64,000 nt of DNA, taken from assembly GCA_002030015.1 (NCBI GenBank), contig LQBH01000024.1, positions 1 through 64,000 of the forward strand, given 5' to 3'. Positions within the stretch are counted from its first letter, which is position 1. Each line of letters opens with the position of its first letter. Below the pieces are notes generated by a model. The model worked only from the letters and a program-made list of their open reading frames with translations, was not told the origin of the DNA and ran no database searches. Shown here one piece after another: positions 34,698 through 44,010 of this stretch. This DNA comes from a delta proteobacterium MLS_D (GTDB taxonomy: Bacteria > Desulfobacterota > Syntrophia > Syntrophales > UBA2210). The position numbers and the translations under genes are program-made.

Positions 34698-37100
34698 ATG
34701 GATGATACCCGGTTAATCATATGGTTCGACAATTTGAGGCTTGGAGACATTCCCCAGGTCGGCGGTAAGAATGCATCACTGGGCGAGATGAGACGCGAAC
34801 TGGCTCCCAAGGGGGTGAGCATCCCCGACGGCTTCGCAATAACCGCCCATGCATATCGGTATCTGCTCGAGTCGGCCGGCATCAGGGCCGAAATCGAAAA
34901 ACTTCTATCGGATCTGGACACTCACGATCTGCAAGGTCTGGCGACCAAGGGTGAAAAAATCCGCTCGCTCATTTACAAGGCGTCGCTCCCCGACGACCTG
35001 GAGCGGGAGATAAAGACGGCCTACGCCGAGCTGTGCAAAGAATACGGAAAGAATACCGACGTAGCAGTCCGCAGTTCCGCCACGGCGGAGGACCTTCCTG
35101 ACGCCAGTTTCGCCGGTCAGCAGGAAACCTTCCTCAACATCCGCGGACCTGAGGCGCTCATCGACGCCTGCAGAAAATGTTTCGCCTCACTTTTCACGAA
35201 CAGGGCCATTTCGTATCGGTTTGACAAGAATTTCGACCACATGGAGGTCGCCTTGTCCATTGGCGTCCAGAAAATGGTCCGTTCCGATATTGCCTCATCC
35301 GGCGTTATTTTTTCCATCGATACGGAATCGGGATTCCAAGACGCCGTTCTTATTACCGGTTCATACGGCCTGGGCGAAACCGTCGTGCAGGGAACAGTCA
35401 ATCCCGACGAGTTTTATGTCTTCAAGCCTGCGCTTCGCAAGGGATTCCGGCCCATCGTCCAGAAAAAGCTGGGAGCCAAGGAAGTGAAGATGGTTTACGC
35501 ACGCAACAAGGAAGAATCGACGAAGACCATCCCCGTTTCCAAAAAAGATCGACAGAAATTCTGCATCACAGAGGACGAAATCATCAAGCTTGCTGAATGG
35601 ACCATGATTATAGAAGATCATTATTCACAGCAGGCCGGCTACTTCAAACCCATGGACATCGAATGGGGCAAGGACGGTGTCACGGGCGACCTGTTCATTC
35701 TTCAGGCGCGGCCGGAAACGGTCCAGTCGCAGCGTGACATGAACATCCTGGAAAGCTATGAACTGCTCGAGCAGAAAACTCCGGTGGTAACGGGTACGGC
35801 CGTGGGATCGAAAATCGGCGCGGGCCCGGTCAATGTCATTCACAAGGTCACTGAAATCAGGGATTTCAAGGCCGGCGAGGTGCTGGTCACCGACATGACC
35901 GATCCCGACTGGGAACCGATCATGAAAATCGCGGCCGCTATTGTCACCAACAAGGGAGGCAGAACCTGCCACGCGGCGATCGTCAGTCGTGAACTGGGTG
36001 TACCCTGTATCGTGGGAACATCGAACGGAACGGAGGCACTTGAAAAGGTAAAAGACGTGACCGTTTCCTGCGCCGAAGGCGAGGAAGGCCGCGTCTACGA
36101 GGGCATACTCAAGTTCAACGTCGACCGGATCAGCCTCGACGAAATGAAGCGTCCGAAAACGAACATCATGCTCAACGTCGGCAATCCCGACATGGCTTTC
36201 AATTACGCCTCGATTCCCAACGACGGCGTCGGTCTCGCCCGCCTGGAATTCATTATCAGCAACATCCAGATACATCCCATGGCACTGATCAATTTCGAGA
36301 CGGTGACAAATAAAAAGGTGCGGCGGCAAATCGAGCTCCTGACCCGCGGCTACGAGACGAAAGGAGATTTCTTCGTCGACAGGCTGGCCCAGGGTGTTGC
36401 CAAAATCGCGGCGGCGTTCTATCCGAACGATGTCATCGTCAGGATGAGCGATTTCAAGAGTAATGAGTATGCCAACCTGCTCGGCGGTTCCTTTTTCGAA
36501 GCCGAGGAGGAAAACCCCATGATCGGGTTCCGCGGCGCCTCGCGTTACTACAACGACCGTTACCGGGAAGGATTCGCGCTTGAATGCAAGGCCATGAAAA
36601 AAGTGCGTGATGAGATGGGGCTTTCCAACGTGAAACTCATGGTTCCCTTCTGCCGAACCGTCGACGAGGGCAAGGAAGTTGTCCGGGTCATGGGAGAAAA
36701 CGGTCTCAAGCAGGGAGAAAACGGCCTGGAATTTTACATGATGGTAGAGATCCCCAGCAATGTCATTCTCATCGAGAAATTCGGCGAGATATTCGACGGA
36801 TTCTCTATCGGATCGAACGACCTGACCCAGCTTTCCCTGGGACTGGACCGTGATTCCTCCCTGGTCGCACATATCTTCGATGAACGAAACGAAGCGGTGC
36901 TGGAACTGATCAGGACCGCAATTTCGAAGGCAAAAACCATAGGGAAGAAAATAGGCATCTGCGGCCAGGCTCCGAGCGACTATCCGGAATTCGCCCGTTT
37001 CCTCGTGGAATGCGGCATCAACAGCATGTCGCTCAATGCCGACACGGTCATCAAAACCACGCTGGATATTCTGGAAACAGAGAAAAAACAGGGCCTGTAA
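34698..37100 (+). CDS. ppsA: phosphoenolpyruvate synthase
   Basis: An 800-residue cytoplasmic enzyme making PEP from pyruvate and ATP, a gluconeogenic step important in organisms growing on small organic acids or CO2. The order is an ATP-grasp PPDK N-terminal domain (VGGKNASLGEM..., AVRSSATAEDLPDASFAGQQETFLN), the mobile phosphohistidine domain (GGRTCHAAIVSRELGVPCIVG, catalytic His in CHAAI), and the C-terminal PEP/pyruvate barrel (GSNDLTQLSLGLDRD, GICGQAPSDYPEF). The ATG at 34698 follows ACAGGAGG; the track's 38-residue extension runs through the promoter. Confidence 0.96.
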   Translation: MDDTRLIIWFDNLRLGDIPQVGGKNASLGEMRRELAPKGVSIPDGFAITAHAYRYLLESAGIRAEIEKLLSDLDTHDLQGLATKGEKIRSLIYKASLPDDLEREIKTAYAELCKEYGKNTDVAVRSSATAEDLPDASFAGQQETFLNIRGPEALIDACRKCFASLFTNRAISYRFDKNFDHMEVALSIGVQKMVRSDIASSGVIFSIDTESGFQDAVLITGSYGLGETVVQGTVNPDEFYVFKPALRKGFRPIVQKKLGAKEVKMVYARNKEESTKTIPVSKKDRQKFCITEDEIIKLAEWTMIIEDHYSQQAGYFKPMDIEWGKDGVTGDLFILQARPETVQSQRDMNILESYELLEQKTPVVTGTAVGSKIGAGPVNVIHKVTEIRDFKAGEVLVTDMTDPDWEPIMKIAAAIVTNKGGRTCHAAIVSRELGVPCIVGTSNGTEALEKVKDVTVSCAEGEEGRVYEGILKFNVDRISLDEMKRPKTNIMLNVGNPDMAFNYASIPNDGVGLARLEFIISNIQIHPMALINFETVTNKKVRRQIELLTRGYETKGDFFVDRLAQGVAKIAAAFYPNDVIVRMSDFKSNEYANLLGGSFFEAEEENPMIGFRGASRYYNDRYREGFALECKAMKKVRDEMGLSNVKLMVPFCRTVDEGKEVVRVMGENGLKQGENGLEFYMMVEIPSNVILIEKFGEIFDGFSIGSNDLTQLSLGLDRDSSLVAHIFDERNEAVLELIRTAISKAKTIGKKIGICGQAPSDYPEFARFLVECGINSMSLNADTVIKTTLDILETEKKQGL

Positions 37101-37133
37101 CAAACCGCTCAATCAACTCATCAGGCGAATAAA

Positions 37134-37164
37134 CGAAGGGGGGATCGATTCGATCCCCCCTTCG
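37134..37164. terminator. inverted repeat between convergent genes, probable bidirectional terminator
   Basis: CGAAGGGGGGATCG pairs with CGATCCCCCCTTCG (14-base stem, 3-base loop). A TTTATT follows on the minus strand; the plus-strand T-run is weak. Confidence 0.6.
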
Positions 37165-37175
37165 TGCAACCGGCC

Positions 37176-38882
37176 TTACTTTTCCGGTTCCTCGATGAGT
37201 ATCAGCCTGGAGTACCGCGCCTTCAGATCGTCGCCGGCCACCATTTCATATTCTTCCTGAAACTCGCGCCAGACCGACGCAAGAACATTCCCGAGCATTT
37301 CCTTCCGTCGCGGGGTCTCGTTTTCCATGAATGGCGTGAATGCCGTCGCAAACTCTCCGCTCAAGCGGGACATACGGTAAGGAGGTCCCGATTCCCCTCG
37401 GCGGGCGAGTTCAAGAAATTGCCTCGCAGATGAAGGAGAAAGTCCGAAATATCCCGGTTCTGCTCCCGTCATCATGCGCGCGAAAAAGGTAAGAAGAAGC
37501 TGCCGGAAGGTGATGCCCGGAGAAACCGCCAGATTGCGATCCAACGGATACGCCCTGTCCAGTTGTGCAAAGAGCCTGTCCAGAACGAGCAGATCATCCA
37601 ACGCGGCACGACAGGATTCCAGATCACGGGTATACTCGAATTCACGGTACCCGGCATGATCGGACGACATATCGTAAAATTTCGGACGCCCCGCCAGCAA
37701 TCCGGACAGCATCGAGTCTTCCGGCTCCCCCCAGAATGACGTGGCTATGCCGGCTTCCCTGAACCAGCCTTCACCAACGAATCGCCGTGCTTCCCGTGCG
37801 ATATCCGCCACAAAACCGTATCCTACGCGGAACAGGGACGAAAGCGGATGAAGACGCAGAGCTTTTTCCGCCTCCATCTCATCTCCACCGTAAAGTTCTT
37901 CCAGTGCAAGACTCACATACGCTGCGGCCTTGCCGCCCGCCGTTGTCAGCTCCTCAAGTTCCCGGCCCGTCAATCCGTCGGCCACAACAATCCTGTTGCC
38001 GAGACCGGCGAACTCGAAACAGAGCCGGTCAAAGGTGGCTGTATCGGAGATCCGTTCCATGGCCCGCCCGAGCAGGTTCAGCGAACCGGCATGGGCGAGC
38101 GGAAGCCGGGGCACGGCGTACTTATCATCTTCCTCCATATCGGGTCGTGAATCGATAAACCGGTGATCACGATCCGTTCCGAGATCGGCGGGATCAAGCG
38201 GCGCGTATATCTCGAGTGCCTCGTTAAAAGGGAGGAACCCGTCATCTGCCAGCCGGGCCTTCCTGAAATGATACATTTCTTCTTCCATCTCGGCCGGGAT
38301 TATGCCTCCGAGCGTCATCAGTACCCACTCGTAACGCCGTTGATCGAAATCGGCCATCGTCTCCAGAAGACTTCTGACGGCGGGGTACAGTTCCTCGTCG
38401 CGTGGACGAACAAAAATCACGCTGTCAATTGAAAAAAACCCCTCCGGCACTTCGACGCCGTCATCGTCGGCGGGATCGATCGTTATGACTTCGACAGCTC
38501 CGTACAGGTAACGGTAAGCCAGAAATAAACCATCCGTCAGAAACCACGGGACGAATCGTTCGGGATCGGACTCCATGAATTGTTCCACCCATCCTTCAAG
38601 CCGTACGCCGTCGATCCGGTCGCCGTTCCACACATCCATATCAAGAAGATGTTGCCACTGCTGTTCCGACCCGAGAACAAGCAGCAGGGGCCGCTGGTCA
38701 TCCATTTTTTTCACCAGCCAATAATAATCCTGCCGGGACAAATGCCGCACGGCCTCCCGGGGATCGGGCAGTTCCATGATCCGTTGCCACAGGTCTCCTT
38801 CAGCCACATTAAAAGGCGTGAAAGAAACGGGCGCTCTTTTCTCATCCGACTGCCGTTTCGATACCGATCGTTTTTCTGTCAC
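37176..38882 (-). CDS. DUF6178-type protein, unknown function
   Basis: A 568-residue soluble protein with no signal peptide or clear membrane span. It begins with a basic, low-complexity leader (MTEKRSVSKRQSDEKRAP), then NVAEGDLWQRIMELPDPREAVRHLSRQDYYWLVKKMD and a long mostly helical body rich in acidic and aromatic residues. The layout fits the deltaproteobacterial DUF6178 family as I remember it; I cannot run a search. No catalytic motif is evident. It is a single gene convergent with ppsA. The upstream gap to hsp20's terminator is about 220 bases. Confidence 0.6.
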   Translation of the reverse strand: MTEKRSVSKRQSDEKRAPVSFTPFNVAEGDLWQRIMELPDPREAVRHLSRQDYYWLVKKMDDQRPLLLVLGSEQQWQHLLDMDVWNGDRIDGVRLEGWVEQFMESDPERFVPWFLTDGLFLAYRYLYGAVEVITIDPADDDGVEVPEGFFSIDSVIFVRPRDEELYPAVRSLLETMADFDQRRYEWVLMTLGGIIPAEMEEEMYHFRKARLADDGFLPFNEALEIYAPLDPADLGTDRDHRFIDSRPDMEEDDKYAVPRLPLAHAGSLNLLGRAMERISDTATFDRLCFEFAGLGNRIVVADGLTGRELEELTTAGGKAAAYVSLALEELYGGDEMEAEKALRLHPLSSLFRVGYGFVADIAREARRFVGEGWFREAGIATSFWGEPEDSMLSGLLAGRPKFYDMSSDHAGYREFEYTRDLESCRAALDDLLVLDRLFAQLDRAYPLDRNLAVSPGITFRQLLLTFFARMMTGAEPGYFGLSPSSARQFLELARRGESGPPYRMSRLSGEFATAFTPFMENETPRRKEMLGNVLASVWREFQEEYEMVAGDDLKARYSRLILIEEPEK

Positions 38883-39100
38883 CCTTGTCGTCCTTTTCGT
38901 ATCGCCCTCAAAACGGGGCGTTCATTTCAGCGCCGCTTTCGAAGAACTCCCGCGAACAGCGCTGTTCATTCGATGCATGTTAAATCACGACGGCATATTC
39001 CGCAAGGTCCATGGACCTGCGGGAAATGAAAAAAGGCTTGATTTTCCGAATTCTTTTCGCCACCGCGTTCAGGTAGTTCCGAAGCGAAACGGATAATAAC

Positions 39101-39135
39101 AAAAATATCCCGAAGGTCCGTTCGACCTTCGGGAT
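39101..39135 (-). terminator. rho-independent terminator of hsp20
   Basis: On the minus strand ATCCCGAAGGTC pairs with GACCTTCGGGAT (perfect 12 bases), followed by ATTTTT. Confidence 0.9.
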
Positions 39136-39208
39136 GCCTGTTGGGTTACCGCTTTCCCGGTCCCCCACCGGTGGGCACGGAACCGTGAATCAAAGAACCA
39201 ATAATGTC

Positions 39209-39715
39209 TTACTCGGTTTTAATGTCAATTTTTTTGCCGGCTGACGCAGCTTCAGCCGTTTTGGGAACGCTGATTTTCAGCACACCCTTCTTGAAGGATG
39301 CCTCCGCCTTTTCATCGTCGATTCCCTCGGGCATGGGTATCATGCGCTGGAACGAACCGTACCGGCGTTCCATATGCCAGTATCCCTTGTCTTTTTCTTC
39401 TTTCTCGTCCTTTTTTTCTCCTTTAAGCACAAGGGCGTCCTTCGTCAGCGAAACATCGATGTCATTTTCATCCATGCCTGGAAGTTCCGCCGTAATCTCG
39501 ATCTCGGAATCATTCTCTCTCACGTCGATGCTCGGCGCGAAACTTCCCTGCCATTCTTCCATGTCATAGAAGGGAAATCTCCCGAAATCACTGAAAAAAG
39601 AATCAAAAACATCATTGATGTTGCGCTGCAGGCTGACGAAAGGATGCTCTTCTTCCCGACGAACGGGAAGTCTGCTCCTGCTCCTGTTGCCTGGAATGAG
39701 ATCTCTGATTGCCAC
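39209..39715 (-). CDS. small heat-shock protein, Hsp20/alpha-crystallin family
   Basis: A 168-residue cytoplasmic holdase chaperone. The alpha-crystallin domain runs from about residue 55 to 155 (SIDVRENDSEIEITAELPGMDENDIDVSL ... YGSFQRMIPMPEGIDDEKAEASFKKGVLKISVPK), with the GVLKISVPK strand typical of the family. The start is GTG at 39715, with GAGGAGGGATCACC before it. It has its own promoter-like elements and terminator. No CIRCE element or clear sigma32 promoter was seen upstream. Confidence 0.95.
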   Translation of the reverse strand: MAIRDLIPGNRSRSRLPVRREEEHPFVSLQRNINDVFDSFFSDFGRFPFYDMEEWQGSFAPSIDVRENDSEIEITAELPGMDENDIDVSLTKDALVLKGEKKDEKEEKDKGYWHMERRYGSFQRMIPMPEGIDDEKAEASFKKGVLKISVPKTAEAASAGKKIDIKTE

Positions 39716-39837
39716 GGTGATCCCTCCTCTCTGTCATTGATTTTTCTGTTCGCGTCGGATCGCCTTTTCAACATCAGCGATTCCGCCGTCTCGTCTTTAA
39801 CTTTCCGGTATCACTACCGTATTCCGGTTTCACTTGT

Positions 39838-39865
39838 AAATTAATCACGGTTTGATGTTTGTCAA
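39838..39865 (-). promoter_or_regulatory. promoter of hsp20
   Basis: On the minus strand TTGACA (39860-39865), a 16-base spacer and TAATTT (39838-39843), about 120 bases before the GTG. It looks like sigma70, not sigma32. Confidence 0.45.
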
Positions 39866-40020
39866 GATGAAAGCTTCATCAGGACACTGCAGAACCGATC
39901 ATAGAGTCCTTTCTGAAAAATCCGTTATTCAGATCGGTGGTCGGCGCTCACGCTCTTTCGCAACAAGAACGGTAACAAAAAGAAGACGGCAGACTTTACA
40001 ATACTGAAGGAATACCCGGC

Positions 40021-40052
40021 TTAAAAAAAGCTGCAGCGAAGTGCTGCAGCTT
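40021..40052 (-). terminator. rho-independent terminator of the six-gene exported-protein operon
   Basis: AAGCTGCAGC-acttc-GCTGCAGCTT on the minus strand, followed by TTTTTAA, about 95 bases after the last stop of the operon. Confidence 0.88.
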
Positions 40053-40147
40053 CCGGAAGTTCATCCCGACGGCACATAATCAGGCGTCTGTATTCGCTTC
40101 AACGTCCCCCGAATGATACTGCGAGAGTTTCCTCTCACCTCATCTTT

Positions 40148-42139
40148 TCATGAGTTCAGTAACTCGCGCACCTTGTTGATGAGCAGTTCCGTTGGAGCAC
40201 AATAAATATAGGCGCCGCGCACGGGCTGCCATTTTTTATCCACAATCCGTCCCAGCTTTTTGTGAAAGTAAACGAGCCGGTATTCCACTTCGTCGCTGTC
40301 CGAGTCGTGGTAAATGACATGGTCCACGACGGGTTCGCCGACCCCCGGGGACAGTGACAGTCCTCTCTGGTCGACAAAGGATTTCCCGAACCTGTTATAA
40401 CGCAGTTCAACACTCACCCGCGCCACGTCCATCTCTTCAAGCTCCACGAGATCAGCTTCCGCCTCAATCACCATGGGACTGACCGGAGCGGCGAGGGTTA
40501 CGGCCATCATGTCGCCCTTCCGCCATTGCGGCTCTGCGGGATACAAGTATCCACCCCGCAGGCTCCACTGCGTTGCATATTCAAAGGTCTGGGCATCGTC
40601 GCCCATGCGGGCGTACGTCAAGGTCGCGGTCTGGCCATTCGTTTCGAGATACTTGCGATCAATGGTCCTTTCATCGATGAAGGGGCGCCCGCCCTTTCGC
40701 GGCACCCGAATCTGAATCGTGGCGTAGTTTACCATTTCCTTGAATATATCATAGGCCTCGTTGTCGATGACAAAGCGCATTTCTCGCCGCTGAAAAAAGG
40801 GGTCGTCAAGGTTGACTTCGGCAACAACCTTGGGGTTGTCCTTGTACTTCTCGTACCAGGCGCCCACGTTGCCGGTCATGGTGTGCTGTTCGTAGCGGGA
40901 AGTAATGCCCGAAAGTGTAATTGAGTATTTAGACTTTCGAGAAATTTCTTTCCGCTGGAACACGGTATAGCGATAATGGCTCACCTTGGCCGCTTCCTTA
41001 CGCATTGCCTCCATGGCTTCCTGATCCGACTCATCGGGATCCGCACCTGTAATCTCCTCTTCCGATGGTTGGCCGAGACGGCTCTGCATGTCGAAAAAAG
41101 ACTCCAGAACCATCTTGCGGAGTGCGCTGTCAACGATTTCCTGATCCCGGTCCGGTATATGGTCTATCTCTTCGAAGGTGACCGTTCCGGTTTCCGTCAG
41201 GAAATCCATCATCTGTTTTTGCTCATCTTCCGTTACGGTCGTTACTTTCCGGGTACTTATGTTGAACAGATTATACCACTTGGGGTTCCAGTATCGTTTC
41301 CGTTTTTTTGTCTTGTCTCGCGCGTACGTATACTCGCTTTCCATCTCGTGATATTTCTCATAATCAAATACAATTCGCACATCGTAAGAGGGAAGCTTAA
41401 CCACGTATTTCAGATCAAAGACAACGGAAATATCAGTGGTGGGCTGTTCCAGGCTCTTGGCGAGCAGTTGGGCGCCGTACTGATCCAGCCGCGCCGCTAC
41501 GGCAACTGCCTGACCTTCCATTACCGGGGCCTTGCCGCTGGTGATCAACGTGGAGGCAAAGCCTTCATCCGTCAGGGTTGCTGAAACCACATGAAAGCTG
41601 TTGCCCTCAGCGCCTCCTTCCAGGGGCACGGCGCCCTTGAGATGTGCCCCTTTAACCTTTTTACCGAGCAACGACTGGGTTTCTTTCTGCTGTTCCTCCG
41701 TTAGACCGTATTCAACAAGGAAATGGAGAATGGCGCCCTCGGCGCCGCCTTCTTCCAGGCTTTTGTCTGTTACAAACCGGACCAGGGAGAACTTCGGGGT
41801 GCCGTCGGGATGAACGCTGACACGTGGATTGGCCGGCAAGTGATAATAATTTTTTGAAGTCACGGCCGAATCGCTGGTGGCCGCGGGGAAACAGCGCACA
41901 GTAGTACCGTCTCCCAGTTTGACGTCAATGTGTCGGCCGTACTGTACCCCACCCACCTCCTTGACTGCCTTTGCAGGCGGCACGGTCAGGGAAGGCCGAA
42001 GCGTGGGAGATTTCAGCTTCATTTCATGTATCTTTTTGTCGCCCGGTGTCCCGAATAATTCGGGTTTGGCTGCGGCACTCTGTATCCACAAGCCCACAAC
42101 AGCTACGCTGATTATTATCATCGGGATTTTTTTCAGCAT
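40148..42139 (-). CDS. exported protein of unknown paralogous family (member A, 663 aa)
   Basis: The precursor has a signal peptide (MLKKIPMIIISVAVVGLWIQSAAA). The mature protein begins, after a linker, with KNYYHLPANPRVSVHPDG, the family's YYLP-PR-S motif. It continues with ILHFLVEYGLTEEQQKE, STLITSGKAPVMEGQAVAVAA and a PTTDISVVFDLKY strand. A second block reads NVGAWYEKYKDNPKVVAEVN followed by LDDPFFQRREMRFVID, and a C-terminal beta-rich tail includes VEYRLVYFHKKLGRI. Members B and C share all these blocks in the same order. It is the last gene of the operon, 105 bases after B. No fold or function is known to me; the sequence suggests a periplasmic or surface beta-structured protein. Confidence 0.8.
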   Translation of the reverse strand: MLKKIPMIIISVAVVGLWIQSAAAKPELFGTPGDKKIHEMKLKSPTLRPSLTVPPAKAVKEVGGVQYGRHIDVKLGDGTTVRCFPAATSDSAVTSKNYYHLPANPRVSVHPDGTPKFSLVRFVTDKSLEEGGAEGAILHFLVEYGLTEEQQKETQSLLGKKVKGAHLKGAVPLEGGAEGNSFHVVSATLTDEGFASTLITSGKAPVMEGQAVAVAARLDQYGAQLLAKSLEQPTTDISVVFDLKYVVKLPSYDVRIVFDYEKYHEMESEYTYARDKTKKRKRYWNPKWYNLFNISTRKVTTVTEDEQKQMMDFLTETGTVTFEEIDHIPDRDQEIVDSALRKMVLESFFDMQSRLGQPSEEEITGADPDESDQEAMEAMRKEAAKVSHYRYTVFQRKEISRKSKYSITLSGITSRYEQHTMTGNVGAWYEKYKDNPKVVAEVNLDDPFFQRREMRFVIDNEAYDIFKEMVNYATIQIRVPRKGGRPFIDERTIDRKYLETNGQTATLTYARMGDDAQTFEYATQWSLRGGYLYPAEPQWRKGDMMAVTLAAPVSPMVIEAEADLVELEEMDVARVSVELRYNRFGKSFVDQRGLSLSPGVGEPVVDHVIYHDSDSDEVEYRLVYFHKKLGRIVDKKWQPVRGAYIYCAPTELLINKVRELLNS

Positions 42140-42244
42140 GGTTACACCCCCACGTATGTTAATCTTTATTTTTTATCGACAGGTCGAGCGCCCACATTGT
42201 GAACACCCATAAAGCCGCCCACCCGAACGGCTTTCCATTCGAGA

Positions 42245-44008
42245 CTATAATTCCGGCGGTACCAGGACGAGGTATGAACTTTCCAGTGGGATCCACTCCC
42301 CCTCGATACTTTTGCCGGTCCGTGAATACCAGTTTACCCGGTATTCCACCGGGTCTTCCGGGTCATGAAAAACTACAGCCGTGCTGAAAGAATCAGCGTC
42401 AGTGGCCCGCATCACGGCCAGGCGCTTTGTTTTTACCTGTCCGAAAATGTGATAACGCACCTCTACCATGGCACTGCGTATGTCCGCGTCTTCGAAGAGA
42501 AAGCGGTCAGCGTCTATTTCCAGGTCAAGTCTTCTCAGCGGCGGGGCAATGGTGACCATGGGGTTGCTGCTGACATTCCATGAATCGGTATCAGCGGGGT
42601 CGCTGACGGTATGCCTGCCCTGGATGCTCCAGTTGGTACGATACCGGTAATCAAGCCAATCCGCTCCCGACTGCCCGAGACGGGCATAGGTCCAGGATTT
42701 GCTGAGATGACCTTCGCGGATGTCCTCCCTGGTGAATATCACTTCACCCGTGGCGTCATCGTGGTCACTGTAAGCTTTTCGCACCGCCACACCGGCAAAG
42801 TTGATCATGTCCTCAAAAGCCCCGCTGAAATCTCCATCGATACAAAAATAAATATCCCGCTTTTGAAAGGCCGGGTCAGCCAGATTCACCACCCGAAACA
42901 GCCGTGGATTATCCTTAAATTCCTGATAGAGTCCTGAAATATTGCCCGCGGTGTAAACCGGGACCTTGACCACGGACCGGCGGGTCAGGTTAATGTTGAA
43001 GACAGCCCGGTTTATATCTTCACGCTGTTTCAAAACATATTGATCATCGGTATAATATTTCTGATTACCTGTACCGGTAAAAAGTTTCGCCAGCCATCCC
43101 TTTTTCTGGCGACCCTTGATCTGGCCTTCTTCGACGGCTGTTTCCTTTTCAGGAACAGCGGTAAATCCGGCTGTCGTGTCAAATATGATTTCCGTCAGCT
43201 TGGTGCTCACCATGTCCACCAGGGCCTGCATGGCCTGGCTGGCCGTATCTTCCGGAAGGCGATCGAGAACATCGATTTCGACGGTGCCGGTGCGAACCAG
43301 TTCGTCAACAATATCACGGATCTGCCGTTTGGTGTATCGTTTCTGCACGCTCTGTACCTTTGAAAAGTGCGTGTAGACGGTGCTCACGTCCGCGTGGATA
43401 CGTGCATTGAAAGAGGGAAGTATGGCTTCGTAATAGGCGCTCAGGGCTATCGAAACGTCGGAGGTCGGTCGGTTCAGTGAATCCCAGAGCAGGGTGGCGC
43501 CATGGGGGGTCAGGGTCGCGGCTACGGCCGCTTTCGAACCGGGTGTTACCGGGGCCTTGCCGCTGCTTATCAGGTTTTCCGTGAAGCCTTCATCTGAAAG
43601 GGTCCCCGAGATGATGGCAAAGCTCCCTTCCTGGTCCTGTTGCAGAGGAACCGGACCCAGAAGTTTTGCATCAGGCTGCTCAGCCTTTAATTCCTCGCGA
43701 AGGGCTTCCAGTTCATCAGGCGGCAGGCTGAAAGTGACCAGTATGTGAAAAAGCCCTCCGCTTGTTTCTCCGTCGGGATCTATAAACTTCACTACTGACA
43801 GCTCAAGCGAACCATCCGGTTTTGTGGAAACCCGCGGTGCCGGAGGCAGATAATAATAGGCGTTCGGGTCACCGGCATCCTGAAGAAGGAGGACGCCGTC
43901 GATCTCCAACTGCCCTGACTCGTAATTTACCAGGGCACCGGCGGGACAGGCCGAAATCATGAATCCGGCCATAATAAGCAGTGACATCAGGCAATATTTT
44001 CTGATCAT
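42245..44008 (-). CDS. exported protein of unknown paralogous family (member B, 587 aa)
   Basis: The signal peptide is MIRKYCLMSLLIMAGFMISACPAGA. ISAC could serve as a lipobox, so this member may be a lipoprotein. It has NAYYYLPPAPRVSTKPDG, LISSGKAPVTPGSKAAVAATLTPHGATLLWDSLNRPTSDVSI, the second block NISGLYQEFKDNPRLFRVVN followed by LADPAFQKRDIYFCID, and a C-terminal VEYRVNWYSRTGKSIEGEW. All match members A and C. It starts 2 bases after the stop of member C. The function is unknown; the conserved order of blocks argues for one shared fold. Confidence 0.8.
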   Translation of the reverse strand: MIRKYCLMSLLIMAGFMISACPAGALVNYESGQLEIDGVLLLQDAGDPNAYYYLPPAPRVSTKPDGSLELSVVKFIDPDGETSGGLFHILVTFSLPPDELEALREELKAEQPDAKLLGPVPLQQDQEGSFAIISGTLSDEGFTENLISSGKAPVTPGSKAAVAATLTPHGATLLWDSLNRPTSDVSIALSAYYEAILPSFNARIHADVSTVYTHFSKVQSVQKRYTKRQIRDIVDELVRTGTVEIDVLDRLPEDTASQAMQALVDMVSTKLTEIIFDTTAGFTAVPEKETAVEEGQIKGRQKKGWLAKLFTGTGNQKYYTDDQYVLKQREDINRAVFNINLTRRSVVKVPVYTAGNISGLYQEFKDNPRLFRVVNLADPAFQKRDIYFCIDGDFSGAFEDMINFAGVAVRKAYSDHDDATGEVIFTREDIREGHLSKSWTYARLGQSGADWLDYRYRTNWSIQGRHTVSDPADTDSWNVSSNPMVTIAPPLRRLDLEIDADRFLFEDADIRSAMVEVRYHIFGQVKTKRLAVMRATDADSFSTAVVFHDPEDPVEYRVNWYSRTGKSIEGEWIPLESSYLVLVPPEL

Positions 44009-44010
44009 GA

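Noticed and set aside
35625-37112. 495-residue minus-strand ORF
   Set aside because: Antisense to ppsA, which has full family motifs; no ribosome site and no recognisable domain.
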